In this document: piece by piece, positions 37,837-46,721 of the stretch
Layout: each line of letters opens with the position of its first letter
Numbering within the stretch: position 1 is the first letter of the stretch
NCBI GenBank assembly: GCA_017541885.1
Contig: JAFXYF010000011.1
Location: 1-64,000 of the forward strand
Length of the DNA: 64,000 bases
Reading direction: 5' to 3'
From: Bacilli bacterium
Lineage (GTDB): Bacteria > Bacillota_I > Bacilli_A > RF39 > UBA660
Notes under the pieces: model-generated
The model's input: only the letters and a program-made list of their open reading frames with translations
What the model was told of the DNA's origin: nothing
The model's database searches: none
Translations under genes and position numbers: made by a program

Positions 37837-39993
37837 ATGGGAATATTTGACAAAATTTTTACTCATAAAGAAGAGATAAATGAACAACCAGTAGAAACAC
37901 CAATCGAAATCACTAAGAAAATAGATTGTATTTTATCGATCCTTGAAAACTTATCATTTATGAATAAAGATGAAATCAGACAAAGAATCTCTGATAAAGA
38001 ATATTTCGATCAAAGTATTTTAGATAAACTTAATATTAATTCCCCTGAAAATCTAGAATATCTAAGAAAATACTTTGGTAAAGCTAAATTTGGTTATGGC
38101 TCAGTTAAGCTAAATCAAATAAGAAAAAAGCTAGAAGCTATTGCCTCTGAGAAATCTTTAGAAGGAGTTCCAAGTACAAATATATTAAATGGAATAATTA
38201 CTTTAATAGATCAAGAAATACTAGAATATGCAAATATACTAAGTAAATTTGATAATGCTTTAAAAGAAGCAGAAGAAAGTACAAATAGTTATACTGAAAT
38301 AATTGATAAAGTAGAAAATCTAAAGAAACAATTTAAAGAACAAGAATTAGGTTATCCAGTACCATTAGATACTAAAGTAACTGAAATGGTAAAAGAACTA
38401 CAAGAATTGCCATATGGTGGTTATGGACAAGCTGAAATTAAAAATTTTATAGATGCAGCTAAGAAAATGATTGAAGAAGGAAGAATCATAGAAGCAGATA
38501 CAACTCAAACATTAGATAGAATAAATAGTGAGTTATTTATTCCTAGAAAAAATAGATATCTTCAAGATGTAGAAAATTTAAAAAGAAAACTACAAATGAT
38601 AGATGAGTCTCCATATATTTCAGAATTTGAAAAAGAACAAAATAAACATACAGTAATAAAAGAATTCAATGTAATGAATGGTCATAATGAAGAAGTAGGA
38701 GGTAATTTAGAGCAATTAAAGAAAAACTTATCACTACTTGAATATGGCGGTTATGGAGAAGAAATAATTAATCAATTCTCTAAAAGAGCAGAGACAATGA
38801 TATCTGATGGAAAAAGAATTAGAAAACCAGAAGACGAAGTAAGAAAAGATATCATTGCAGATTATCAAAGATTAATTGAAAACTATCAAACTCATTTACA
38901 AAGAATGAAAGAAAAAGTCGCATCAGTTGATAAATCAAATCTTACAATGCAAGAAAAAGACAAGAAAAAAGCTATTTTATTAGAAGATTTCCATGATGAA
39001 ATGGGTCTACCAATTGATTATAAAGAAAGATTAAACTCAATGATTCTAGAATTAAAAAAACTAGATAGAGGAGGATATGGAGATCTTAAAATAGATGAAT
39101 TTAAGAGAAAATCTTTAGATAGATTAAAAGATGTTAATACAAGAGTAGAAATAAGAGATGCCCTAAAAGAAATTAGAGAATTCCAAGAACATCTAATTAA
39201 AGAATATAAAGAAGAATTAAGAAAATTATATGATGCATCTGAACGTATTAGTCACGATAGACATTTATCTGAAGATGAAAAACAAAGAGCAATCGAAGAA
39301 TTTGATAGAGATTTTAAATTCAAAGTTGGATATAGAATGAACTTTGCTAAATACATTGATAATAGAGCAGAAGAACTTGCTACACTTCCAGGTGGAGGTT
39401 ATGGTAAAGAAGCAATTGATGAATTTAGAGAAAAAGTACAAATAATAACTGAATGTACTCCAGATGAAAAAGAAAAATATGATAAGATTCGTACTCAGTT
39501 TAATATTTTAAGAAAACAATATAATATGAATTATAAAACATTCAAAGAATGGAAAAGATTGAAATTATTAGAAGTTTCTGAAAATGATAGAGAAAACTTA
39601 GAAAAAGAATTAAATGTAAAAATTGCTTATATGTTATCTTTATCTCCTAAAGCATTAAATGATTATTACTTAGAAGATGATCGTAGAAGAAAAGAACAAG
39701 TAGATAAACATAACTATGAAGTAGTATTTAAACATTTAGCCAAAGAAGAAGCTAAAGCATCAGGAGACGAAGAATTATATCAAGAAAGATTAAATGATCT
39801 TCAAAATGGAGTAGATAGATATTCTAAAGAAGAAATAGAAGAAGCAACACAAGAATTAAAAATACTATCTCTTACATCAGATGATTTAGAAGATGATGAA
39901 AGATTAATAAGTCTAGTAGAATATATTGATTCAACACTATTAAGACAAATGATGTATATAGAAGCAAGACTTGTTAAAGAACATGAAATATAA
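37837..39993 (+). CDS. Coiled-coil protein with five ~109-residue GGYG repeats
   Basis: The 718-aa protein is highly charged (Glu/Lys/Arg), without signal peptide or membrane helix. A motif L-x-x-L-x-x-G-G-Y-G-x-x-x-I-x-x-F recurs at residues 194, 304, 412 and 520, with a weaker FGYG at about 85. The spacings are 109, 110, 108 and 108, so the protein is a tandem array of long helical repeats, probably helical hairpins with a conserved turn. The start MGIFDKIF could be an amphipathic membrane-contact helix. AGGAGGAGG precedes the ATG. It stands alone with its own terminator. I do not recognise the family; a cytoskeletal or scaffold role is only a guess. Confidence 0.8.
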   Translation: MGIFDKIFTHKEEINEQPVETPIEITKKIDCILSILENLSFMNKDEIRQRISDKEYFDQSILDKLNINSPENLEYLRKYFGKAKFGYGSVKLNQIRKKLEAIASEKSLEGVPSTNILNGIITLIDQEILEYANILSKFDNALKEAEESTNSYTEIIDKVENLKKQFKEQELGYPVPLDTKVTEMVKELQELPYGGYGQAEIKNFIDAAKKMIEEGRIIEADTTQTLDRINSELFIPRKNRYLQDVENLKRKLQMIDESPYISEFEKEQNKHTVIKEFNVMNGHNEEVGGNLEQLKKNLSLLEYGGYGEEIINQFSKRAETMISDGKRIRKPEDEVRKDIIADYQRLIENYQTHLQRMKEKVASVDKSNLTMQEKDKKKAILLEDFHDEMGLPIDYKERLNSMILELKKLDRGGYGDLKIDEFKRKSLDRLKDVNTRVEIRDALKEIREFQEHLIKEYKEELRKLYDASERISHDRHLSEDEKQRAIEEFDRDFKFKVGYRMNFAKYIDNRAEELATLPGGGYGKEAIDEFREKVQIITECTPDEKEKYDKIRTQFNILRKQYNMNYKTFKEWKRLKLLEVSENDRENLEKELNVKIAYMLSLSPKALNDYYLEDDRRRKEQVDKHNYEVVFKHLAKEEAKASGDEELYQERLNDLQNGVDRYSKEEIEEATQELKILSLTSDDLEDDERLISLVEYIDSTLLRQMMYIEARLVKEHEI

Positions 39994-40018
39994 AAGACTG
40001 CAATGCAGTCTTTTCTTT
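39992..40018 (+). terminator. Intrinsic terminator
   Basis: AAAAGACTGC/GCAGTCTTTT with AAT loop and T-rich tail. Confidence 0.8.
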
Positions 40019-40058
40019 TTATATTAAAAAGGTTATAATGTAGTATAGGAGAATATAT

Positions 40059-41105
40059 ATGAGAAGTGATAGAAAACAAACAATTATTTTCATAATCATA
40101 TTACTTATATTAAGTATGGGTATAGGTTATGCATATCTAACTACCACTTTAAGTATAGATGGTATAAGTGATATAGATAGTGCCAGTTGGGATGTGCATT
40201 GGGCAAATGTACAAGTACAAAGTGGATCAGTATCAGGTGCACAAGTAACACAAGCCCCAACTATCTCTGGAAATGGAACTACAGTAACATATCATATAAG
40301 ATTAAAAGAACCAGGAGACTTTTACGAATTTACTGTAGATGCAGTAAATGCAGGAACAATAGATGCAATGATTGAATCAATGAGCACAACATTAAATGGT
40401 GGATCAGTTGTGGGAAATCTACCTAATTATATAGAAATAAATTTAACATATGCAGATGGAATTGAGTTGTATACTCATCATTTATTATCGGCTTCAACGA
40501 CAGAAACATATAAATTCACAATAAGGTATAAGACAGACATAGAGCCAAATGAACTTCCATCAACTAATTATTCTCTTGAATTAATAACTGAAATAGAATA
40601 TGTTCAAGCAGATAGTCATGCTTTTCCACCAAGAGAAGACCTATATGGTACAAATTCTAATATGGTAGGATTAGATAGTTTTTATTATCCAGATTCAGCT
40701 GAATATGTCTTATATGATAATTATCAAGATGCGATTGACAATTTTGGAGCAAACACATTTATAAAATATAAAGTGATAAATGGTATTATCAAGGAAATGT
40801 ATATAGGATTTGTTCATAATAATAATGTATACTATTTGAAAGGTGGAGATAGTGGAGCTTCATACGAAGAAAATGTTGAAACACTAATAAATGCCTTTGG
40901 TAGTGAAAACTGTGGTGTAAAAGATAGTGATACATTTAAATGTGAAGAAGCTGTAAGAGCATACACACAATATCCAATTGAAGTATCTAAAAATGGAAAT
41001 GTTAGAGTAGTGGCAAGAATAGGAGAAGAATCATTAGAAAACGCAAGTGCCGTGTGTGCCATAAACAATGGATATAGTATTTGTAGTCTTAACAGAGTAC
41101 AATAG
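40059..41105 (+). CDS. SipW-type secreted protein with unique C-terminal domain
   Basis: The 348-aa product has an N-terminal hydrophobic segment ending GIGYAYLTTTLSIDG, the same junction pattern as the operon at 19.6 kb. A camelysin-like beta domain (~25-195, with ASWDVHWANV and VNAGTIDAMI) follows. About 150 extra residues with four Cys (NCGV, KCEE, VCAI, ICSL) form a separate C-terminal domain. It is thus a likely substrate of the SipW-type peptidase although it lies 15 kb from it. TATAAT at 40034 and AGGAG before the ATG give it its own expression signals. It could be an accessory or capping subunit. Confidence 0.72.
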   Translation: MRSDRKQTIIFIIILLILSMGIGYAYLTTTLSIDGISDIDSASWDVHWANVQVQSGSVSGAQVTQAPTISGNGTTVTYHIRLKEPGDFYEFTVDAVNAGTIDAMIESMSTTLNGGSVVGNLPNYIEINLTYADGIELYTHHLLSASTTETYKFTIRYKTDIEPNELPSTNYSLELITEIEYVQADSHAFPPREDLYGTNSNMVGLDSFYYPDSAEYVLYDNYQDAIDNFGANTFIKYKVINGIIKEMYIGFVHNNNVYYLKGGDSGASYEENVETLINAFGSENCGVKDSDTFKCEEAVRAYTQYPIEVSKNGNVRVVARIGEESLENASAVCAINNGYSICSLNRVQ

Positions 41106-41129
41106 TGATATAAGAAACATCTTAATAAC

Positions 41130-41160
41130 AAAATATGACTTTATTAGTCATATTTTTTTT
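41130..41160 (+). terminator. Intrinsic terminator
   Basis: AAATATGACT/AGTCATATTT with TTATT loop and T-run. Confidence 0.85.
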
Positions 41161-41183
41161 GATATAATGTTGTTGGTGATTTT

Positions 41184-41855
41184 ATGGAAGAGTTATTTAA
41201 AAGACTTAGTATTAAACCTAAAAATCTAGAATTATATAAAACAGCTTTTTCTCATAGTTCATATGTTAATGAACATAAAGTAAAAAGTAATTATGAAAGA
41301 TTAGAATTCTTAGGGGATGCAGTACTTGATTTAGTAATGGCTGATTATTTATATACACATTACAAAGAAACAGAAGGAGAAATGACTAAGGTACGTGCTA
41401 ATTATGTTTGTGAAAATGCAAACTTTAGTTATGCTAGTGACTTAGGACTTCAAAAATATATTCTAGTAGGTAATGGAGAATTAAAAGATGGACCTTCTCC
41501 TAAAAAAGCCATAGTAGCAGATATTTTTGAAGCTCTAATGGGAGCAATCTACTTAGACTTAGGTTATGCAACTGTTAGAAATGTAATATTAAAAATAGTT
41601 GTACCTTATATAGAAAATCCTGATATAACATTCTTTAGTGATTATAAGAGTAGCTTACAAGAATATGTTCAAACAGAACAAAGATCTTTAGAATATGTAG
41701 TTACAAAAGAAGAAGGGCCAGCCCATAATAAAACATTCACAACAGATGTAATGATCGATAATATTGTTTATGGTACAGGAGTAGGACCTTCTAAAAAAGA
41801 AGCAGAACAAGAAGCTGCAAAACAAGCTTTAGAAAAATTAGCTATCAAAAGATAG
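41184..41855 (+). CDS. rnc: Ribonuclease III
   Basis: The 223-aa enzyme has the RNase III signature ERLEFLGDAVLDL with its acidic residues, the second acidic motif ADIFEALMGAIYLD, and a C-terminal dsRNA-binding domain (ending KKEAEQEAAKQALEKL). It cleaves double-stranded RNA, including rRNA precursors. TATAAT at 41161-41166 and GGTGATT precede the ATG. It is followed by its own terminator and then an RNase J paralog, so the two neighbouring genes both concern RNA processing. Confidence 0.97.
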   Translation: MEELFKRLSIKPKNLELYKTAFSHSSYVNEHKVKSNYERLEFLGDAVLDLVMADYLYTHYKETEGEMTKVRANYVCENANFSYASDLGLQKYILVGNGELKDGPSPKKAIVADIFEALMGAIYLDLGYATVRNVILKIVVPYIENPDITFFSDYKSSLQEYVQTEQRSLEYVVTKEEGPAHNKTFTTDVMIDNIVYGTGVGPSKKEAEQEAAKQALEKLAIKR

Positions 41856-41863
41856 CTTTTTTT
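41840..41863 (+). terminator. Intrinsic terminator of rnc
   Basis: AGCTATC/GATAGCT with AAAA loop and T7; the stem overlaps the last codons of rnc. Confidence 0.8.
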
Positions 41864-41975
41864 ATTCCAATTTTTATAATAATTTGATATAATGATACTG
41901 CTGTTTGTGCTTATCATTGTAATTAATGCATGATATAATAAAAAAAAGATAAAAAAATATATGAAAGGAGAAATT

Positions 41976-43628
41976 ATGAGTAAAATTAAAATATTTGCTT
42001 TAGGCGGTTTAAACGAGAACGGTAAAAACATGTACGTAGTAAACGTAGATGAAGAAATATTTGTATTTGATGCTGGTCTAAAGTATGATAACGATATTAA
42101 TTTAGGAATAGATTATATTATTCCAAATATCGATTATTTAATAAATAATAGAGAAAAGATTAAAGGTATCTTTTTAACACATGGACATGATGGAAATATA
42201 GGAGGTATTGCAGATGTATTAGAGCAATTACCTGAAGTACCAGTTTATGGAACAAGATTAACTCTAAAAATAGCTAAAAAAGATATCTCAGATGAATTAT
42301 TAAAAACAGTAAAATTAATTGAAATAAAACCACACGTAAAATTAGATTTTGGAAAGAATTCAATTTTTCCAATAAGTGTAACACATTCAATTCCAGAAGC
42401 AGTATGTTATGTTTTATATACTCCAGATGGAGCAATAGTGTATACTGGAGACTTTGTATTTGATTCAACTATGATTGGACCATATAAAACTGATATTGGA
42501 AAATTAGCATATGTTGGAAAGCAAGGAGTATTATGTTTATTATGTGAATCATTCTATGCAGATAAACAAGGACATACATCTCCAAACAATAGAGTAAAAG
42601 GATTTATTAGAGATGTATTAGCAAAGACTAATAATCGTATTATTGCAACTATCTTCCCAGCTCACTATTATCGTATTCAAGAAATCTTCGATGAAGTATC
42701 AAAGACTCATAGAAAGATTGTAGTAATGGGTAAACCACTACAAGAAATGATTAATAGTGCAATAGAAGATGGATATTTAAAAATTGATAAGAGTATGATT
42801 GGTACTTTAGCTGATATTGATAGTAATAATTCAGTAGTATTAATTTCAGATGAAAAAGAAAAACCATTTGCAAACTTAGATAGAATTATTAAAGGATTCG
42901 ATAAATATATTGAGATTAAAGAAAATGACACTATATTTATTACAGAACCTAGCTATCCTGGAATAGAGAAAAGAACTGCTGTAATAATGGATGAAATAGC
43001 AATGCTTGGAGCAGATGCTGTATCTCTATCAAGTAAAAAACATTTATTGCATCACTCTTCACGTGAAGACTTAATGTTAATGATTGATTTAATGAATCCA
43101 AAATATTATTTTCCTGTAAAAGGAGAATATAGAAATCAATATACTAATGGAGAAATTGCTGAAGAATTAGGTCTACCTAAAGAAAATATCATTTTAAAAC
43201 TAAATGGAGATGTTTTAGAGTTAGTTGCTGGAGAAAATACAAACTCTCTAGAACATATTGAAACAGGAGATATCTTAATTGATGGTAAGAGTCAAAGTGA
43301 TATTGGAAACTTAGTATTAAAAGATAGAGAAATGTTAGGAGAAAATGGTATTGTTATTATAAGTTGTACACTAGATAAAGATACCAAAGAAATATTAGGT
43401 GGTCCTGAAATACTAACAAGAGGATTCATCTACGTAAAAGAAAGTCAAGATTTATTAGAAGAAACAAAGAAAATATCTCGTGAAGTCATTGAAAATACAA
43501 TAGCATCAAACGGCAATAAAGTAGATTACACATTAATTAAAAATGATGTAAGAGATGTTTTAGGAAAATTCTTCTATCAAGAAACTGAATCTAAACCAAT
43601 GATAATAACTGTAATTCAAGAAATTTAA
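41976..43628 (+). CDS. rnjB: RNase J family protein, J2-like with degenerate active site
   Basis: ATG 41976 is chosen because of GAAAGGAGAAA just upstream. The 550-aa protein aligns with RNase J over its whole length: metallo-beta-lactamase, beta-CASP (HLLHHSSREDL) and C-terminal domains (GDGILIDGKSQSDIG-like region). The metal motif HxHxDH reads H69-G-H-D-G-N74, so the Asp and last His are gone, and the PVHGEY His is Lys382. THSIPEA and YTGDF are intact. B. subtilis J2 and Staphylococcus J2 likewise have weakened sites and work as partners of J1. This is therefore probably a non-catalytic or poorly active J2-type subunit; J1 would be elsewhere. Confidence 0.85.
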   Translation: MSKIKIFALGGLNENGKNMYVVNVDEEIFVFDAGLKYDNDINLGIDYIIPNIDYLINNREKIKGIFLTHGHDGNIGGIADVLEQLPEVPVYGTRLTLKIAKKDISDELLKTVKLIEIKPHVKLDFGKNSIFPISVTHSIPEAVCYVLYTPDGAIVYTGDFVFDSTMIGPYKTDIGKLAYVGKQGVLCLLCESFYADKQGHTSPNNRVKGFIRDVLAKTNNRIIATIFPAHYYRIQEIFDEVSKTHRKIVVMGKPLQEMINSAIEDGYLKIDKSMIGTLADIDSNNSVVLISDEKEKPFANLDRIIKGFDKYIEIKENDTIFITEPSYPGIEKRTAVIMDEIAMLGADAVSLSSKKHLLHHSSREDLMLMIDLMNPKYYFPVKGEYRNQYTNGEIAEELGLPKENIILKLNGDVLELVAGENTNSLEHIETGDILIDGKSQSDIGNLVLKDREMLGENGIVIISCTLDKDTKEILGGPEILTRGFIYVKESQDLLEETKKISREVIENTIASNGNKVDYTLIKNDVRDVLGKFFYQETESKPMIITVIQEI

Positions 43629-43642
43629 AAAGAGGTGATAGT

Positions 43643-44119
43643 GTGTCTACAAGAGATCTAGCAAAAAAAATAATACCAGTAGGTATAATTTTAGTTGTTT
43701 TAATTGTGATAATAATTGCAGTCTATTTTCCACCTAATGGAAAACTAGTTTGTACATTATCTAGCGCTCCCGGAGATCCACATGCCGATTATACATATAC
43801 AGCTTATTTCAAATTTTGGAAAGTAAATAAAATTGTAACTGAAGAAGTAATTACATCAAAGAATAAAAAAATATTAGAAATATTTGAACAACAAGAAAAA
43901 GATATTAATAAAGAATTCGAAATATTAGATTTTTATGAAAGAAATATTAATCTAGAAGGTAAGCATCTAACATCAGTTACAACAATAGATTACGACAGAA
44001 TAGATTATAAGAAAATGGCTTCTATAGGAAATAAAGTAACCAACAAAGAAAAATCATTAAAAGTAGGAGCTACTAAAAAAATGTATGAAGAATCAGGAGC
44101 TAAATGTAGCTACAAATAG
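43643..44119 (+). CDS. Single-TM protein of unknown function
   Basis: GTG start at 43643, with AGAGGTGAT just upstream, 14 nt after the RNase J gene, so likely the same transcript. The 158-aa product has one N-terminal helix (residues ~10-29) and an extracytoplasmic domain with two Cys (VCTL near the membrane and KCSYK at the end), which may form a disulfide. Its stop codon is inside a hairpin ending in TTTT. Family not recognised. Confidence 0.7.
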   Translation: MSTRDLAKKIIPVGIILVVLIVIIIAVYFPPNGKLVCTLSSAPGDPHADYTYTAYFKFWKVNKIVTEEVITSKNKKILEIFEQQEKDINKEFEILDFYERNINLEGKHLTSVTTIDYDRIDYKKMASIGNKVTNKEKSLKVGATKKMYEESGAKCSYK

Positions 44120-44128
44120 CTCCTTTTA
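44095..44128 (+). terminator. Probable terminator before tRNA-Arg
   Basis: AGGAGCTA/TAGCTCCT with an inner GTAGCTAC palindrome, then TTTT; overlaps the end of the 43643 gene and abuts the tRNA. Short T-run, so read-through into the tRNA is possible. Confidence 0.55.
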
Positions 44129-44129
44129 T

Positions 44130-44206
44130 GTATCCGTAGCTCAGTAGGATAGAGCAATCGCCTCCTAAGCGGTAGGTCATGAGTTCGATTCTCATCGGGT
44201 ACACCA
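44130..44206 (+). tRNA. tRNA-Arg (anticodon CCU)
   Basis: A full cloverleaf can be drawn: acceptor GTATCCG/CGGGTAC, D arm GCTC/GAGC, anticodon stem ATCGC/GCGGT around loop CTCCTAA (anticodon CCT at 44164-44166), T arm with TTCGATT loop, and an encoded CCA end. It reads the AGG arginine codon. Confidence 0.95.
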
Positions 44207-44216
44207 TAAAAAAATG

Positions 44217-44239
44217 ACACTCTAATAAGAGTGTTTTTT
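44217..44239 (+). terminator. Intrinsic terminator after tRNA-Arg
   Basis: ACACTCT/AGAGTGT with AATA loop and a T-run. Confidence 0.8.
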
Positions 44240-44259
44240 ATGTGATAATCAAGTAAAAC

Positions 44260-44288
44260 TTGCTATTTTTGTATGTTTGTGATATAAT
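44260..44288 (+). promoter_or_regulatory. Promoter of the GH25-like gene
   Basis: TTGCTA, 17 nt, TATAAT; 26 nt upstream of the chosen ATG. Confidence 0.6.
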
Positions 44289-44314
44289 TAGCTACTAGCA
44301 ATGGGGGTTTGTTT

Positions 44315-45538
44315 ATGTTAAATGTAAGTTTAACTAAAAAATGTATGGCAATTGTGACAGCAGGTATTTTATTATCGAGTAAATCTTTTTTAACACCTAG
44401 AATAGTAGAAGTAAAAGATCCAATGAAAGGTGTAGCAATTTCAGAAGAAACATTAGATGTTAACTGGGATAGTATTTCTGCTGAAAATGACTTCGTATTA
44501 ATTCATGCTGGTACAGGTGCTAAAGACGATGAAATGTTTGAGAAAAACTATAAAAAGGCAAGAGAAAAAGGCTTAGAAGTTGGTGTATTCGTTACTAATA
44601 ATTTAAGTACATATTATAATAATTCACCTAGCGATATTACTAAATATGCCGAGTATAGATATAGTCATGTTAAGATAAGTCAGTTAATTGGTAAGAAAAT
44701 ATCATACCCAATTTATTTAAGAATTGATTATGGTGAAACACCAATTGAATTTGCTTTACCAAAAGAACATGCTAATGATTTATTTGACCGTTATGAATTA
44801 ATAATGACTCATAATAAATTTATTCCAGGAGTATATGCCAAAGAAGAAGTATATAATTATTTAAGAGAAAATGTTGATGACTTCGATGAAAGATTTGTAC
44901 ATATTATTGATGAGTCTACTAATGTTCTTGAAGAAGAAAAAACTGAAGAACAAGTAGAAGCTCCAGTAGAAACACCAGTTGAAGAACAACCTGTAGAAGA
45001 AGGAACAGTTTCTAAAGCAGAAGATATTCCTGAAGTAACAGCAGAAGCTCAAGCTGAAAAATTATTTGATAAAGAAGCAAAAATTGTAGTTGCTCCATTA
45101 TCAACAAAAGTAGAGCCAGTAAAAACATATACTAATTATCATGAAACAAGTCGTGCTGCTATACCAGTAGTATTATTATCAATGGATTTATTAACTTGTT
45201 TAGGATTACAAGCTTATGCACATAATGAAAAGAAAAAAAGAAGATTAATGAAAGAAACATTATTATTTGATAATCAACCAGTTGAAATGTTTACTGAAGA
45301 ACCAGTAATTACAGAAGTTTTAGAAGATAAACCAACTATGGTAGAAGTATTAGTAAATGATGATGTTCAACCAGTATTAATGAATGAAGATGTAATTACT
45401 AAATTAGGTGATAAACCATTAAAGGTTGTTAATGAAGAAGTAATTATCGATACAAGTGAAAAGAAAAGAGATTTCTTTATTGAAGATCCTGTAGAAGTAA
45501 TTACAGATGAAGATGAACCTAAAATAATAAGATTTTAA
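44315..45538 (+). CDS. Membrane-linked protein with degenerate GH25-like domain
   Basis: I choose ATG 44315 with GGGGGTTT upstream; a TTG six bases earlier has poor spacing. The 407-aa protein has a hydrophobic N-terminus (~8-24), then ~170 residues that read like the GH25 lysozyme barrel: MKGVAISEETLDVNWDSI, FVLIHAG, YKKAREKGLEVGVFV, YPIYLRIDYG, PGVYA. Catalytic GH25 enzymes have D-I-S at the first strand; here it is A-I-S, so muramidase activity is doubtful. A Glu/Val/Pro-rich linker, a second hydrophobic segment (~285-305) and an acidic tail follow. A peptidoglycan-binding or regulatory role is more likely than hydrolysis. Confidence 0.65.
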   Translation: MLNVSLTKKCMAIVTAGILLSSKSFLTPRIVEVKDPMKGVAISEETLDVNWDSISAENDFVLIHAGTGAKDDEMFEKNYKKAREKGLEVGVFVTNNLSTYYNNSPSDITKYAEYRYSHVKISQLIGKKISYPIYLRIDYGETPIEFALPKEHANDLFDRYELIMTHNKFIPGVYAKEEVYNYLRENVDDFDERFVHIIDESTNVLEEEKTEEQVEAPVETPVEEQPVEEGTVSKAEDIPEVTAEAQAEKLFDKEAKIVVAPLSTKVEPVKTYTNYHETSRAAIPVVLLSMDLLTCLGLQAYAHNEKKKRRLMKETLLFDNQPVEMFTEEPVITEVLEDKPTMVEVLVNDDVQPVLMNEDVITKLGDKPLKVVNEEVIIDTSEKKRDFFIEDPVEVITDEDEPKIIRF

Positions 45539-45563
45539 AATAGTTCGAAAGAACTATTTTTTC
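45537..45563 (+). terminator. Intrinsic terminator
   Basis: AAAATAGTTC/GAACTATTTT with GAAA loop and T-rich tail. Confidence 0.85.
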
Positions 45564-45610
45564 TTTTGTTTTAATATTTTTATATGTATAATGAGATTAG
45601 GAGGAGACTT

Positions 45611-46150
45611 ATGAAAATTTTAAAGAATAAATTTAAAAACGAATTAAATATAAGAACAGAAAAAGATTTTCCTAAAAAAGGAATAGAGTTTATTGATATT
45701 ACTCCATTATTTTTACAAAAAGAAACTCTAAAAGAAATGAGTGATTTATTTAAAAAAGAAATTAAAAAATATGAAGTAGATTATATTGTTGGACCTGAAG
45801 CTAGAGGATTCTTAATAGGATCTATGTTATCTACATCACTTAAAGTAGGTTTTATTCCCGTTAGAAAGAAAGGTAAATTACCACCAACTACAGTAGTCGC
45901 AACAGCAAACTATAATAAAGAGTATGGTAATGATGTATTAGAATTACCAAAACTAGTTAATGAAGATTATAAAAATAAAAAGTTCTATATTGTAGATGAT
46001 ATATATGCAACAGGTAATACTATGAATGCTATAGAAAAATGTATTAAGGAATTAGGGGGAAAAGTAGTAGGAGAAGGAGTTATTATAAATATTAAAGAAT
46101 TAAATGATAAAAAAGATTTATTCTCTTTAATAGATATAAATGAAGAGTAA
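45611..46150 (+). CDS. apt: Adenine phosphoribosyltransferase
   Basis: ATG 45611 is chosen since AGGAGGAGA lies just before it; a longer frame from 45584 would include that site. The 179-aa protein has the Apt hallmarks: FPKKGIEFIDITPL, VGPEARGFLIGS, VRKKGKLP and the PRPP-binding VDDIYATGNT. It makes AMP from adenine and PRPP in purine salvage. In many Firmicutes apt lies beside relA; here it is followed at once by a HAD-type gene, possibly a nucleotide phosphatase in the same operon. Confidence 0.95.
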   Translation: MKILKNKFKNELNIRTEKDFPKKGIEFIDITPLFLQKETLKEMSDLFKKEIKKYEVDYIVGPEARGFLIGSMLSTSLKVGFIPVRKKGKLPPTTVVATANYNKEYGNDVLELPKLVNEDYKNKKFYIVDDIYATGNTMNAIEKCIKELGGKVVGEGVIINIKELNDKKDLFSLIDINEE

Positions 46151-46170
46151 CTCCAAAAGGAGTGTTCGGT

Positions 46171-46671
46171 ATGAAATACTTTGAAGAAGGAGATATTTTA
46201 TTATCTGATTTTGATGGGGTATTCCTAGATTCCCAAAAAAGATTTAATGAAGTAATGAAAGAAGAAACTGACTTTGATAAGTGGATTGAGTTTTTGAATG
46301 GAATAAACTGGAGAAGGTTCTTAAGAGAATGTGAATTTATGCCTGGAGCATTAGAAACATTCACAGAACTTGAAAGACTAAAAATATTAAGAGGTTTTAT
46401 CACAAGAATTCATTCATTTGAAGAGGGAAATGAAAAGTGTATTTTACTAAGAGAATTAGGCTTTAAAGTACCAGTATATTATGTACTACCAAAACAGTCT
46501 AAAGCAGATGTTTACATTCCAAGTCGTAAAGTTATACTTTTAGATGATGATGAAAAAAATTGTTTTGAATGGGAAGAAAAGCAAGGAAAATCAATACTTT
46601 ATAATCCAGAAGAAAAAACCTGTGGAAAAAAGTTTGTAAAATCGTTGACACAATTGACGAAAAATCTTTGA
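46171..46671 (+). CDS. HAD-superfamily-like hydrolase
   Basis: ATG 46171 follows AAGGAG at 46157. The 166-aa protein has the HAD motif I D-F-D-G-V (LLSDFDGVFLDS), a Thr-containing GFITRIHS stretch where motif II falls, and an LLDDDEKNC segment for motif IV. HAD enzymes of this size are often 5'-nucleotidases or phosphoglycolate-type phosphatases; position behind apt favours nucleotide metabolism, but this is inference. It ends with TGA, one of only three in the window. Confidence 0.75.
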   Translation: MKYFEEGDILLSDFDGVFLDSQKRFNEVMKEETDFDKWIEFLNGINWRRFLRECEFMPGALETFTELERLKILRGFITRIHSFEEGNEKCILLRELGFKVPVYYVLPKQSKADVYIPSRKVILLDDDEKNCFEWEEKQGKSILYNPEEKTCGKKFVKSLTQLTKNL

Positions 46672-46695
46672 AAAAAAATCCAAAAATGCTACAAT
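46668..46695 (+). promoter_or_regulatory. Promoter of the phosphoesterase leader
   Basis: TTGAAA, 16 nt, TACAAT. It begins inside the end of the HAD gene; the predicted transcript starts about 20 nt before the mini-ORF. Confidence 0.5.
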
Positions 46696-46721
46696 TATGG
46701 TATAGAGAGTAGGTTGATGAT

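Noticed and set aside
41890-41940. Regulatory RNA upstream of the RNase J gene (ATGATA/TATCAT hairpin)
   Set aside because: The stem is only 6 bp of AT-rich sequence around a 14-nt loop between two TATAAT-like boxes; this is within chance for such AT content.
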